Shown here: positions 1 through 8,678 of the stretch, one piece after another
Numbering within the stretch: the stretch's first letter is position 1
Layout of the letters: the number at the start of each line of letters is the position of its first letter
Source of the DNA: Thermoplasmata archaeon
GTDB taxonomy: Archaea; Thermoplasmatota; Thermoplasmata; RBG-16-68-12; JAGMCJ01
Reading direction: 5' to 3'
Length of the DNA stretch: 46,991 nt
Assembly (NCBI GenBank): GCA_023136265.1
Contig: JAGLRN010000052.1
Coordinates: 1-46,991, forward strand
Translations under genes and position numbers: made by a program
The notes under the pieces: model-generated
Told to the model about the DNA's origin: nothing
Database searches by the model: none
Seen by the model: the letters and a program-made list of their open reading frames with translations, nothing else

Positions 1-192
1 TCGGGGAACGAGAGGGCGGAGGAAAGGGTCGAAACCGCCAAGGCGGTGGCGGAGATCATCGGCATCGGCGAAGACCGCATACGGCTGGAGTGGATATCAG
101 CGTCGGAGGGCTTGAGATTCGCCGAGATCGTTGAAGACTTCATCAAGGAGATCAAAGCGAAAGGGCCCAATCCGGCGGGAGGCGACGCGTGA
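1..192 (+). CDS. MvhD-like iron-sulfur protein or domain, C-terminal fragment
   Basis: Only the last 63 codons are inside the window; the gene begins upstream. The fragment contains LEWISASEG followed by a short helix, the typical end of an MvhD (F420-non-reducing hydrogenase delta) domain, which passes electrons between a hydrogenase or dehydrogenase and HdrA. The tail of the HdrA-MvhD fusion ending at 3711 carries the near-identical LEWISAAEG, so two MvhD-type domains are encoded here. It may be a stand-alone MvhD or the end of another HdrA fusion; the visible part cannot distinguish these. The stop codon (190-192) overlaps the start of the next gene, so the two are translationally coupled. 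Confidence 0.75.
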   Translation, partial: SGNERAEERVETAKAVAEIIGIGEDRIRLEWISASEGLRFAEIVEDFIKEIKAKGPNPAGGDA

Positions 193-1304
193 TGGGAATC
201 GATGAAGCTGTGAAGGACACGAAGGTCCAGATGTGCTATTCCTGCGGCAAGTGCACTCTCGCCTGTCCCCTCACTCACGACGGCCACATCTACTCCCCGC
301 GAAGGATCGTGGAAACGATTCTCACGCACGGAGAGGAAGGAATCAATCCCGCCGAGATGTGGGAATGCCTCACGTGCAACGCCTGTTCCACGTACTGTCC
401 GTCCGATGTGAGATTTCCCGCCTTCGTGAGGGAGGTCAGAGGCGAGCTCGTGAAGGACGGTTCGTACGGTGAGTGCTCCCATGCGGGGATCCTTCATTCG
501 TTGATGAGACTGATGGCAGGAGGTCAGCTGAAGCAGAAGAGGCTGGAATGGCTGGATGACTCGCTGGAGACGAGTCCGAGGAGCAATGTCCTGCTGTTCG
601 TCGGCTGTGCGCCCTACTATGATGCCGTTCTTGGCGAGCACGGGAGCCATACTGAGACCCCGAAGAGCGCCATCAAGCTTCTCAACAGCATTGGCATCAA
701 GCCGCGTCTCCTCAAGGACGAGGTGTGCTGCGGGCACGACATGCTCTGGTCAGGGGAGACCGAGACATTCGAGAAACTGGCGAGAATCAACACCGAGAGG
801 ATCAACAAGTCGAAGGTGAAGAAGATCATCTTCACGTGTCCGGAGTGCTATGACACCTTCAAGGAGAACTACAAGGACCTGAGAGAGGACATCGAGCTGC
901 ACCATCTCGCTCAGTTCCTAGGCGATAGGATCGGTGACCTCAGATTCCAGGAGAACGGCAAGAAGGTAACGTTCCAGGACTCGTGCAGATTGGGCAGGTT
1001 CCAGGGCATATACGAACCCCCGAGAGATCTGCTACTTGCCGTTCCCGGCCTGGAGCTCGTCGAGATGGAGGACAACAGGAAGAAGTCGATCTGTTGCGGG
1101 ACCTCCTGCTGGATGAACTGCGACCAGGAATCCAAGAGAATACAAGTGGAGCGCCTGGAGGAGACCTCGAGGATCGCCGACATGATAATCACCGCTTGCC
1201 CCAAGTGCCTTATCCATTTCAGATGTGCGATGGATGAGCAGAGCAAGCTCGACACAGAGGTGAAGGATCTATTCGTGATGTTAGCTGAATCACTGGAGCC
1301 GTGA
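189..1304 (+). CDS. HdrD-like (HdrC-HdrB fusion) heterodisulfide reductase-type subunit
   Basis: The 371-residue protein starts with two [4Fe-4S] ferredoxin motifs (C16/C19/C22/C26 and C60/C63/C66/C70, each ending CP), as in HdrC. Two CCG domains follow, as in HdrB: VCCGHDM with a later CPEC near residues 180-220, and ICCGTSC with CPKC near 300-345. In the family these bind non-cubane [4Fe-4S] clusters and reduce a disulfide. No membrane segment is seen, so it is probably soluble. The start is GTG 189, 6 nt after GGGAGG; ATG 192 is an alternative and overlaps the upstream stop as TGATG. With its neighbours it should form an HdrA-HdrBC-MvhD complex; the true disulfide or other acceptor is unknown. 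Confidence 0.85.
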   Translation: MMGIDEAVKDTKVQMCYSCGKCTLACPLTHDGHIYSPRRIVETILTHGEEGINPAEMWECLTCNACSTYCPSDVRFPAFVREVRGELVKDGSYGECSHAGILHSLMRLMAGGQLKQKRLEWLDDSLETSPRSNVLLFVGCAPYYDAVLGEHGSHTETPKSAIKLLNSIGIKPRLLKDEVCCGHDMLWSGETETFEKLARINTERINKSKVKKIIFTCPECYDTFKENYKDLREDIELHHLAQFLGDRIGDLRFQENGKKVTFQDSCRLGRFQGIYEPPRDLLLAVPGLELVEMEDNRKKSICCGTSCWMNCDQESKRIQVERLEETSRIADMIITACPKCLIHFRCAMDEQSKLDTEVKDLFVMLAESLEP

Positions 1305-1308
1305 CGGG

Positions 1309-3711
1309 ATGGATGAAGAGGAAGAGATTAGGATTGGGGTGTACGTGTGCCACTGCGGGCTCAACATCGGAGCGACCGTGGACTGCGAGGAAGTCGCCGA
1401 GCACGCGAAGACCCTGGATGACGTGGTCTACGCCGAGCACCAGATGTACACGTGCTCAGAGCCAGGACAGCAGCAGATCAGGGACGACATAAAGGAGCAC
1501 AGGCTCAACAGGGTCGTCGTTGCGTCCTGCTCTCCCAAACTCCACGAGGAGACGTTCAGAAACGCGTGCGAAGAGGCGGGATTGAACAAGTACCTCCTCG
1601 AGATGGCGAACATCAGGGAGCACTGCAGCTGGGTTCACCTTCATGAGAAAGAAGGTGCGACAGACAAGGCGAAGGACCTGGTTGCCATGGCCGTCGCGAA
1701 GGCTCGCCTCCTGAGACCTCAGATAGAGAAGAAGGTCCCCGTGAGGAAGTCCGCGATGGTGATCGGCGGGGGAGTTGCGGGCATTCAGGCCGCCCTTGAC
1801 CTCGGGGACTGCGGATACAAGGTCTACCTCGTTGAGAAGGAGGCCAGCATCGGCGGGAGGATGGCGCAGATAGACAAGACGTTCCCCACGATGGACTGCT
1901 CGATCTGCATACTGGCCCCGAAGATGTCAGAGATCGGCCGGCACCCGAACGTGGAGGTGCTGACGAACGCGACCGTGAGACACATCGACGGCTACATCGG
2001 AAACTTCAGCGTCCTGATCTCGCAGAAGACCAGGTACGTCACGGACGAGTGCACCGTGTGCGGGGACTGCACCGACGTCTGCCCAGTCACAACACCGAAC
2101 GAGTTCGACCTGGGTCTGACAACGAGAAAGGGGATCTACATACCATTCCCGCAGGCCATCCCGTCGAGCTTCATAGTTGACATGGATCTCTGCCTCAACG
2201 AGGCCAACGTCAGGGCCTGCAACAAGTGCATAGAGGCATGCGAGAGGGAATGCATAGACTTCGACATGGACCCGGAGAAGGAGATCCAGATCGAGGTCGG
2301 AACGATCATAGTCGCAACTGGGATGAAATCCTTCGACCCCAGAGGGCTGGAAGAGTATGGATACGGGAGATACCCCGATGTCCTCACGACGCTGGAGTTC
2401 GAGAGGCTCATCAACGCGTCGGGACCCACGGAAGGTCACCTCATCCGACCCAGCGATGGAGAACAGCCGAAGAACGTGGCGTTCATTCAGTGCGTCGGAT
2501 CGAGGACCGAGGACAGGGGCAATCCGTACTGCAGCAACATCTGCTGCATGGAGACGATAAAGGACGCCCTTCTCATCAAGGAACACTGGCCTGAGATCGA
2601 GATAACCGTGTTCTACATGGACATCAGAGCCTTTGGAAAAGGGTTCGAGGACCTATACAAGCGGGCCAGAGAGGAGGGCGCCCGATTCATTCGCGGTTTG
2701 CCCTTCGACATCAAGAAGAATCCGGACGGGACACTGAGGGTGAGAGGGGAGAACACAACGCTCCAGGAGATATATGACACCGATTTCGGGATGGTGATAC
2801 TATCCGTGGGTCTCGAACCGCAGGACGACAAGGAGGACATCCAGAGGTTGCTCAACATCTCCACAGACTCGAACGGGTTCTTCCTGGAGGCACACCCAAA
2901 GCTCAAGCCCATCGACACGCCGACTGGAGGCGTCTTCCTCGCAGGAACCGCGGAGGCACCCAAGGACATCAAGGATAGCGTCACCCAGGCTTCGGCGGCA
3001 GCATCAAGGGCCAACAGGCTCATGATACGGGGAGAGGTCACGGTCGAGGCCCTGACGCCCATAATCGATGCCGAGCTATGCACGGGCTGCGGGGCTTGTG
3101 AGAAGGTCTGTCCCTACGGCGCGATCACCGCTGACAAGGAGGCGAAGCTCGCTACCGTGGTTGAGGCGGCTTGCGCGGGGTGCGGAACTTGCGGGGCACA
3201 ATGCCCGACCGGTGCCATAACGATGAGGCACTTCACCGACGACCAGATCATGGCGCAGATCGACCACGCGCTCGAGCGGGACCCGCAGGACAAGGTCCTG
3301 GTCTTCGCCTGCAACTGGTGTTCCTATGCCGGGGCGGACCTGGCGGGCGTGTCGAGAATGCAGTACCCGACATCCTCGCGGGTGATTCGACTGATGTGCT
3401 CCGGCCGCGTAGCGGAGAAGTTCGTCATGAGGGCGTTCGAGAAGGGTGCCGCTGCTGTGCTCGTTTCCGGATGTCATCTTCAGGACTGCCACTACATCAG
3501 CGCGAACCAGCAGACGCTCAAGAGAGTGAAGCGGTGGAAGAAGAAGCTGGAGAAGAAGGGAATAGACCCGGACAGGCTCCAGTTGGAGTGGATATCCGCT
3601 GCGGAGGGCGACAGGTTCGCATCGAAGATGAAGGAGATGCACGAGATAGTCTCTCAGGTGACCGCGAAGGACATCGGCAAGACGAAGAAGGCACTCAAGG
3701 CAAAGGCATAG
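1309..3711 (+). CDS. hdrA: HdrA-MvhD fusion, FAD/iron-sulfur electron-transfer (possibly bifurcating) subunit
   Basis: This 800-residue protein has the HdrA N-terminal VCHCG motif (C14, C16), a Rossmann FAD site (IGGGVAG near residue 151) followed by the Cys-containing stretch MDCSICILAPK, and ferredoxin motifs CTVCGDCTDVCP (about 248), CTGCGACEKVCP (about 591) and CAGCGTCGAQCP (about 623). From about residue 660 it is an MvhD domain (ACNWCSYAGAD, CSGRV, GCHLQDCHY, LEWISAAEG). Fusions of HdrA to MvhD are known in HdrA2 of Methanosarcina and QmoB of sulfate reducers. HdrA is the flavin bifurcation site in methanogen complexes; whether this one bifurcates is inference. It lies 4 nt after the HdrD-like gene. 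Hydrogenase or formate dehydrogenase partners are not visible in the window. Confidence 0.9.
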   Translation: MDEEEEIRIGVYVCHCGLNIGATVDCEEVAEHAKTLDDVVYAEHQMYTCSEPGQQQIRDDIKEHRLNRVVVASCSPKLHEETFRNACEEAGLNKYLLEMANIREHCSWVHLHEKEGATDKAKDLVAMAVAKARLLRPQIEKKVPVRKSAMVIGGGVAGIQAALDLGDCGYKVYLVEKEASIGGRMAQIDKTFPTMDCSICILAPKMSEIGRHPNVEVLTNATVRHIDGYIGNFSVLISQKTRYVTDECTVCGDCTDVCPVTTPNEFDLGLTTRKGIYIPFPQAIPSSFIVDMDLCLNEANVRACNKCIEACERECIDFDMDPEKEIQIEVGTIIVATGMKSFDPRGLEEYGYGRYPDVLTTLEFERLINASGPTEGHLIRPSDGEQPKNVAFIQCVGSRTEDRGNPYCSNICCMETIKDALLIKEHWPEIEITVFYMDIRAFGKGFEDLYKRAREEGARFIRGLPFDIKKNPDGTLRVRGENTTLQEIYDTDFGMVILSVGLEPQDDKEDIQRLLNISTDSNGFFLEAHPKLKPIDTPTGGVFLAGTAEAPKDIKDSVTQASAAASRANRLMIRGEVTVEALTPIIDAELCTGCGACEKVCPYGAITADKEAKLATVVEAACAGCGTCGAQCPTGAITMRHFTDDQIMAQIDHALERDPQDKVLVFACNWCSYAGADLAGVSRMQYPTSSRVIRLMCSGRVAEKFVMRAFEKGAAAVLVSGCHLQDCHYISANQQTLKRVKRWKKKLEKKGIDPDRLQLEWISAAEGDRFASKMKEMHEIVSQVTAKDIGKTKKALKAKA

Positions 3712-3756
3712 GCTTTTCCGAACGCGCCCTGAGAATATCGCTAGGATTTCTCCCGC

Positions 3757-3939
3757 CTAATATGAACGCTCCTCTTCTAGGAACGGAAGGAAGATGATCA
3801 GACTCGAACCCATCCACACCAGGGCCCCCATGACCAGGAGAATCCCGCCGAAATCGAAAACCGCTCCGAGCAGGATCAGGAGCAACGGGAGTATCACGGA
3901 CACGAAGAGCAGTACGAGCTTGGTCCTGGTTGGTTCCAT
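3757..3939 (-). CDS. small two-helix membrane protein
   Basis: The 60-residue protein is almost entirely two hydrophobic helices (about residues 7-27 and 29-52) with an acidic C-terminal tail (FLEEERSY). I do not recognise a family. It is downstream of rpe on the same strand with a 28-nt gap, and a strong GGAGG lies just before the ATG, so it may be co-transcribed with rpe. A TTATTAAAG sequence overlapping the rpe stop could also give it its own promoter. Confidence 0.6.
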   Translation of the reverse strand: MEPTRTKLVLLFVSVILPLLLILLGAVFDFGGILLVMGALVWMGSSLIIFLPFLEEERSY

Positions 3940-3967
3940 CTAATCCTCCTTCAATTACCGCTGGACT

Positions 3968-4624
3968 TTAATAACTTTCCGCCGCCATCCGCAGCGCCGC
4001 GATTCTCTCGCCAACGTTCCCGCCATAGATCGCTGAGCCCGCCACCAGGACATTGGCTCCTGCCTCGACGACGGACCGTGCTGTCTCCAGGCCTATCCCG
4101 CCGTCAACCTGCAGGTCGATCCCGGTTCCTAGCTCCTCGATCCTCTTGTACGCGTCCCTGATTTTCTGCACGACCTCGGGCATGAACTTCTGCCCGCTGA
4201 ACCCTGGGTGAACCGTCATCACGAGGAGAAGGTCCAGCTTCTCGAGAAAGGGCTCCGCCTCGGAGAGAGGCGTCCCCGGGTTGAGAGACAATCCTGCTTT
4301 GTTCCCTCCCGCTCGAATCTCATCCAGGACCGCGTCCGTGTCCTTATCCGATTCCACATGGATCGTGATGAGGTCAGAGCCGGCGGAAAGAAAACCCTGA
4401 ATGAGCGTCTGCGGTTTCTGAACCATCAGGTGGCAATCGAACTCGAGGGTCGTGCATTTCCTTATCTGCTTCACCACCGGAGGTCCGATTGTGAGGTTCG
4501 GAACGAAGACGCCGTCCATGACATCTATGTGAATCATGTCGGCTCCTCCGTGCTCGGCAGCGACGACTTCCTCTCCGAGTTTGCAGAAGTCCGCGGACAA
4601 TATGGAGGGCGCTATCTTGACCAC
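3968..4624 (-). CDS. rpe: ribulose-phosphate 3-epimerase
   Basis: The 218-residue protein is full length for the family. It should interconvert D-ribulose 5-phosphate and D-xylulose 5-phosphate in the non-oxidative pentose phosphate pathway. Diagnostic motifs are APSILSAD at the N-terminus, HIDVMDGVFVPN (metal ligand His and catalytic Asp), FDCHLMV, MTVHPGFSGQKF and QVDGGI with the second catalytic Asp. The start is GTG 4624, about 25 nt downstream of a TATA-like TTTAATAAC at 4646-4655, so the transcript is probably leaderless. It is divergent from the transketolase-transaldolase operon, which uses its product. Confidence 0.95.
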   Translation of the reverse strand: MVKIAPSILSADFCKLGEEVVAAEHGGADMIHIDVMDGVFVPNLTIGPPVVKQIRKCTTLEFDCHLMVQKPQTLIQGFLSAGSDLITIHVESDKDTDAVLDEIRAGGNKAGLSLNPGTPLSEAEPFLEKLDLLLVMTVHPGFSGQKFMPEVVQKIRDAYKRIEELGTGIDLQVDGGIGLETARSVVEAGANVLVAGSAIYGGNVGERIAALRMAAESY

Positions 4625-4645
4625 GTCCCGCTTAATACCCAGAGG

Positions 4646-4656
4646 TTATTAAAGGC
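4646..4656 (-). promoter_or_regulatory. TATA box of rpe
   Basis: On the minus strand this reads CTTTAATAACC, centred about 26 nt before the GTG start of rpe, the expected distance for an archaeal leaderless promoter. Confidence 0.5.
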
Positions 4657-4757
4657 TTTTGAGGTCGCGGTCTCGAAAATGCGGGGTTCTTCCCTTGACA
4701 CGAAATCTTATTACGCTTGAGATTGTTACCCACCCGACTAGGCGGGGAGGTCCTGTT

Positions 4758-5594
4758 ATGCCCAAGCACAGTCAAGAACTGATAGCTAGACTGGAGGATG
4801 AAGCTCTCAAGATTCGTCGACACCTCATACGGATGATCTATCAGGCTGGATCCGGGCATCCTGGGGGTTCGCTCTCCGCCACAGATGTAATCGCCGCCCT
4901 GTACTTCCACGTGCTGAACGTGGACCCCAAGAACCCATCTTGGGAGGACAGGGACAGGTTCGTCCTGAGCAAGGGTCATGCGTGTCCTGCCTGGTATGCG
5001 GCTCTTGCGGAGAGGGGCTTCTTCCCCATCGAGGAACTGGACACGCTCAGGAAGATCGGGAGCAGGCTCCAGGGGCATCCGGACATGAGGAAGACCCCTG
5101 GCGTCGAGGCTTCAACGGGATCGGAGGGCCAAGGTCTTTCCGTGGGGATTGGAATCGCTCTCGCGGCCATGCTCGACAGACGGAGCCACCGCGTCTATGT
5201 GATGGTCGGGGACGGCGAGAACGACTGCGGTCAGACATGGGAAGCGGCCATGGCGGCGTCGTTCTACAAGCTTGACAATCTCTGTGCCATAGTCGACAGG
5301 AACCTGATGCAGCTTGACGGCCCTACGAAGCACATAATGTCCCTCGAACCACTTGCGGACAAGTGGAAGGCTTTCGGCTGGAAGGTCCTCGAGATCGACG
5401 GGCACAACTTCAAGGAGATCCTGAAAGCCTTCGACAAGGCTGAGAGTGTCAAAGGCAAACCCACGGTGATCATAGCAAGGACGCTGAAGGGAAAGGGCGT
5501 CAGCTTCATGGAAGGAGCTGTCGGGTTTCACGGAAAGGCACCCAACGAGGAGGAGTACGAGCAAGCAATGATCGAGCTCGGGGGCGAACCATGA
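4758..5594 (+). CDS. tktA: transketolase, N-terminal (TPP-binding) subunit
   Basis: The 278-residue protein is the N-terminal half of a split transketolase, as is usual in archaea. It binds the thiamine diphosphate pyrophosphate and Mg through GDGENDCGQTWEAA, and carries GSGHPGGSLSATD, SKGHACPAWYA and GFHGKAPNEEEY. The start is ATG 4758, preceded by GGGAGGT with a good spacing; the frame is open upstream to 4659 but that part lacks family similarity. A TATA-like TCTTATTAC at about 4706-4714 gives a short leader. The stop overlaps the next start by 4 nt (ATGA), matching the need for equal subunits. Confidence 0.93.
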   Translation: MPKHSQELIARLEDEALKIRRHLIRMIYQAGSGHPGGSLSATDVIAALYFHVLNVDPKNPSWEDRDRFVLSKGHACPAWYAALAERGFFPIEELDTLRKIGSRLQGHPDMRKTPGVEASTGSEGQGLSVGIGIALAAMLDRRSHRVYVMVGDGENDCGQTWEAAMAASFYKLDNLCAIVDRNLMQLDGPTKHIMSLEPLADKWKAFGWKVLEIDGHNFKEILKAFDKAESVKGKPTVIIARTLKGKGVSFMEGAVGFHGKAPNEEEYEQAMIELGGEP

Positions 5595-6553
5595 ACTACG
5601 GGACATGGAAGAAGGAGAGCCAGAGAACCTTCTGGGCGAGGGCTCTTCTGGAGCTCGGAAGGGAGAGAAAGGACATCGTCGTCCTGAGCGCCGACCTCTC
5701 CACGTCGGTCAAGACCTCCGTGTTCGCAAAGGAGTTCCCGGAGAGACACTTCAACGTCGGGATCGCAGAGCAGAACATGATGAGCATCGCCGCGGGTCTT
5801 GCGGCCTCGGGGAAGACCGTCTTCGCGAGCACATTTGCGGCTTTCGGGACGGGGAGGGTGTACGACCAGATAAGGCAGTCGATCGCTTATCCAGAGCTCA
5901 ACGTGAAGATAGTCACGACGCACGCGGGAATAACGGTCGGTGGTGACGGAGCTACACACCAGATCGTGGAGGACATCGCCCTCATGCGAGCACTCCCGAA
6001 CATGACCGTGGTCGTGCCCGCTGACGCACCTGAGACGTATCTGGCAATAAAGGCGGTCGCGGACTATGTTGGCCCTGTCTATCTCCGAATGGGACGCGCG
6101 GATGTCCCCACGATCGCGTCCGTTCAGGACGACTTCGAGCTTGGCAAGGCAACGGTCCTCCGGGACGGTGACGATGTCACGCTCATCGGAACGGGGGTGA
6201 TGGTTTCGAGATGCTTGGTCGCGGCCGACGAGCTGACGAAGGAGGGGATCGATGCCAGAGTCCTGAACATGAGCACGATCAAGCCGCTTGACAGGGACGC
6301 TCTCATCAAGGCGGCGAGGGAAACTGGGGCCGTCGTTACGGCGGAGGAGCACAGCGTCACCGTGGGAATGGGAGCGGCTGTCGCGATGGACTTGGCTGAG
6401 AACGCGCATGTCCCCATGAAGCGCGTCGGGATACCCGACGTGTTCGGAGAGTCCGGGGACTCGGACGAGCTGATGGAGAAGTACGGGTTGACGGCCGAGA
6501 ACATAATCGAGGCGACGCACGATGTCATGAGAAGGAAGGGAGGAGCCCTATGA
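5591..6553 (+). CDS. tktB: transketolase, C-terminal (pyrimidine-binding) subunit
   Basis: The 320-residue subunit pairs with the preceding one to form the active enzyme, which moves two-carbon units between sugar phosphates. The catalytic Glu that activates thiamine lies in VGIAEQNM (about residue 60), followed by [28 protein letters not shown] and the C-terminal domain with [10 protein letters not shown]. The gene is coupled to both neighbours by ATGA overlaps (5591-5594 and 6550-6553), giving a compact tktA-tktB-transaldolase operon. Confidence 0.93.
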   Translation: MNYGTWKKESQRTFWARALLELGRERKDIVVLSADLSTSVKTSVFAKEFPERHFNVGIAEQNMMSIAAGLAASGKTVFASTFAAFGTGRVYDQIRQSIAYPELNVKIVTTHAGITVGGDGATHQIVEDIALMRALPNMTVVVPADAPETYLAIKAVADYVGPVYLRMGRADVPTIASVQDDFELGKATVLRDGDDVTLIGTGVMVSRCLVAADELTKEGIDARVLNMSTIKPLDRDALIKAARETGAVVTAEEHSVTVGMGAAVAMDLAENAHVPMKRVGIPDVFGESGDSDELMEKYGLTAENIIEATHDVMRRKGGAL

Positions 6554-7194
6554 AGATATTCTTGGACACCGCGAATGTTGAGGACATCAGGGAAGCGAAC
6601 AGCTGGGGAGTAGTGGATGGTGTCACTACCAACCCCACGCTCATCGCGAGAGAGGGTCGGAACTTCGAGGAGGTCGTCAGAGAGATCTGTGAGATCGTTG
6701 ACGGACCCATAAGCGCTGAGGTCGTGAGCGAGGACGCAGAGGGCATGGTCAGAGAAGCCAGGGAGCTCTCCAAGATTCATAAGAACGTTGTGATAAAAAT
6801 CCCCATGACGCCCGAGGGCCTGAAGGCAACGAGGGCGCTGAAGGATGAGGAGATCAAGACGAACGTTACTCTGGTCTTCTCCTCGAACCAGGTCCTGCTC
6901 GCCGCGAAGGCGGGAGCCACTTTCGTGAGCCCGTTCATCGGAAGGCTCGACGATCAGGGACAAGTCGGCATGGAAGTGATAAGGGAGACCGTAACGATAC
7001 TCGAGACCTACGACTTCGATACCCAGGTGATCGTTGCGAGCGTCAGACATCCCATCCACGTCCTCGAATCCGCCCTGGCGGGAGCCCACATAGCCACCGT
7101 TCCGTTCGACGTGCTCAAGAAGATGGCGAGACATTCCCTGACGGACGTCGGGATAAGGAAGTTCTTGGAAGACTACAAGAAGATACCGAAGTGA
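6550..7194 (+). CDS. tal: transaldolase, small TalC/Fsa-type
   Basis: The 214-residue size and motifs match the short transaldolase/fructose-6-phosphate aldolase family: [36 protein letters not shown] (the Lys in this strand forms the Schiff base), [10 protein letters not shown], and SPFIGRLDD. It should transfer dihydroxyacetone units in the non-oxidative pentose phosphate pathway. Transaldolase and aldolase forms of this family cannot be told apart with certainty by eye; the transketolase neighbours favour transaldolase. Last gene of the operon. Confidence 0.9.
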   Translation: MKIFLDTANVEDIREANSWGVVDGVTTNPTLIAREGRNFEEVVREICEIVDGPISAEVVSEDAEGMVREARELSKIHKNVVIKIPMTPEGLKATRALKDEEIKTNVTLVFSSNQVLLAAKAGATFVSPFIGRLDDQGQVGMEVIRETVTILETYDFDTQVIVASVRHPIHVLESALAGAHIATVPFDVLKKMARHSLTDVGIRKFLEDYKKIPK

Positions 7195-7224
7195 CTGCCG
7201 CCACCAGGTTGGCTGCGGACAAAC

Positions 7225-7233
7225 CTTAATATT
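7225..7233 (+). promoter_or_regulatory. TATA box of tRNA-Asp
   Basis: CTTAATATT centred about 28 nt upstream of the first base of tRNA-Asp. Confidence 0.5.
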
Positions 7234-7256
7234 CGGAAAGTGAATCTCATAGGGAA

Positions 7257-7329
7257 GCCCCGATGGTGTAGCGGCCTATCATCCGAGCCTGTCGAGCTCG
7301 GGACACGGATTCAAATTCCGTTCGGGGCG
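7257..7329 (+). tRNA. tRNA-Asp (GTC)
   Basis: The 73-nt gene folds as a complete cloverleaf. The acceptor stem is GCCCCGA with TCGGGGC, the anticodon stem CGAGC with GCTCG around CTGTCGA (anticodon GTC at 7291-7293), and the T stem ACGGA with TCCGT around TTCAAAT. The discriminator is G, the Asp identity base. No intron and no encoded CCA. Its last base is immediately adjacent to the stop codon of the convergent hisS (7330-7332). Confidence 0.95.
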
Positions 7330-8601
7330 CTAATCCCGGAGCGTGGTGGAGATCTCCTCCGCCAGCTTCTCCGTCTTGACCTCCTTCTGATCCCCGGACT
7401 GCATGTCCCGCACCGACACTGAGCCTCTGGACCACTCGTCCTCTCCCACGAGGATGGCGATCCTGGCTTTCATGACATTGGCGTAGTCGAGGTTCTTGGA
7501 GGGGCCTCTCTCGTTGAGGTCCATGTCACAGGCCAGGCCTCCCTCTCTGAGTTCCCGCAGAATCGCCAATGCGTTGTCCCGCATCGTTTCCCCGATGGGC
7601 ACGACGAAGACATCGAGCGTCGGCAAGGGAAGCTGGATTCCCTGCTCCTCGAGCACCAAGAGTACCCTGTCGAACCCGATAGCGAAACCCGTAGCGAAGA
7701 TCTCTCCGCCTCCGATTGCGCCAGTAAATGAATAGGACCCCCCGCCACAGATCTGCTTCTCAGCACCGAGGTCCGGTGAGTCGATCTCGAAGACCATCCC
7801 TGTGTAGTAGTCGAGACCCCTTATCACACTCAAATCCAGATCGAAGTCCTCCATCCCATATTTCCTCAGCCTCTGGGCAAGAATGCGAAGGTACTCGATC
7901 TGGTCCTTGACCTCCTCGGATGACACCAGCCCTTCGGCCTCAGCGAGTATCTCATCCCCGCCTCGGAGGCCGATCAACCCCTCGCAGGGCTCGTACAGGT
8001 CCGCCCTTCCCAGCGATTCCAGTGTCGCCCGAAGGCCTTCGAGGTCCCTCTTGTCCAGGAGCTGCAGACACCTGGTCTGTTCCTCGCGGGGGATGTCGAG
8101 CACCCCTCTGAGGATGCCGATGTTGCCCAGACGCACCTCGATACGCTTCATCCCGGTTGAGGACAGGCACTTGACGGCGAGAGAGACTATCTCGGCGTCC
8201 CCGTACAGCGGCTTCGAACCTATCAGCTCCGCCCCGAAATGATAGAACTCCCTGTATCGCCCCTTCTGCGGCTCTTCGTACCGGAAGCAGTTCGCCATGT
8301 AGTACCATTTCAGCGGCTTGGGGGCGTTCCGCATCTCGCTCACGAAATACCGGAACACCGACGCGGTAACTTCCGGTCTCAGGGCAATGTCTCTCCCCGC
8401 CTTGTCCTTGAAAGAGTACATGTCCTTGACGACCTCGGGCCCGGAACGCGCGGTGAACAGCTCCGTGCGCTCGAACGTCGGCGTGCGTATCTCCCCGAAC
8501 CCGTACTGCCTGCAGACATCCCGGAACAAGCGCTCGACATAGTTGCGTCTACCCATTGTCTCGACGGAGAAGTCTCTCGTGCCTTTGGGGCGCGGAATCA
8601 T
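7330..8601 (-). CDS. hisS: histidyl-tRNA synthetase
   Basis: The 423-residue class II synthetase charges tRNA-His. It starts with IPRPKGTRDF, then carries motif 2 around YYMANCFRYEEPQKGRYREF, the histidine-binding LDYYTGMVFEI, GGGSYSFTGAIGGG, and the C-terminal anticodon-binding domain from about residue 330. ATG 8601 is chosen because conserved sequence begins there and a TATA-like CTTTAAGTC lies about 25-30 nt upstream, giving a leaderless transcript; the frame is open to 8688. It ends exactly at tRNA-Asp on the other strand and is divergent from the DMT transporter. Confidence 0.95.
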   Translation of the reverse strand: MIPRPKGTRDFSVETMGRRNYVERLFRDVCRQYGFGEIRTPTFERTELFTARSGPEVVKDMYSFKDKAGRDIALRPEVTASVFRYFVSEMRNAPKPLKWYYMANCFRYEEPQKGRYREFYHFGAELIGSKPLYGDAEIVSLAVKCLSSTGMKRIEVRLGNIGILRGVLDIPREEQTRCLQLLDKRDLEGLRATLESLGRADLYEPCEGLIGLRGGDEILAEAEGLVSSEEVKDQIEYLRILAQRLRKYGMEDFDLDLSVIRGLDYYTGMVFEIDSPDLGAEKQICGGGSYSFTGAIGGGEIFATGFAIGFDRVLLVLEEQGIQLPLPTLDVFVVPIGETMRDNALAILRELREGGLACDMDLNERGPSKNLDYANVMKARIAILVGEDEWSRGSVSVRDMQSGDQKEVKTEKLAEEISTTLRD

Positions 8602-8678
8602 TGCGCGCCGATTGAGTCGGGCTGACTTAAAGGTTTTCACGAAAAAGGTAATAGAGTAGGCTGACCTTCGCAGGGAAA

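Noticed and set aside
5528-7134. 330-codon frames opposite the transketolase C subunit and transaldolase
   Set aside because: Shadows of strongly conserved genes.
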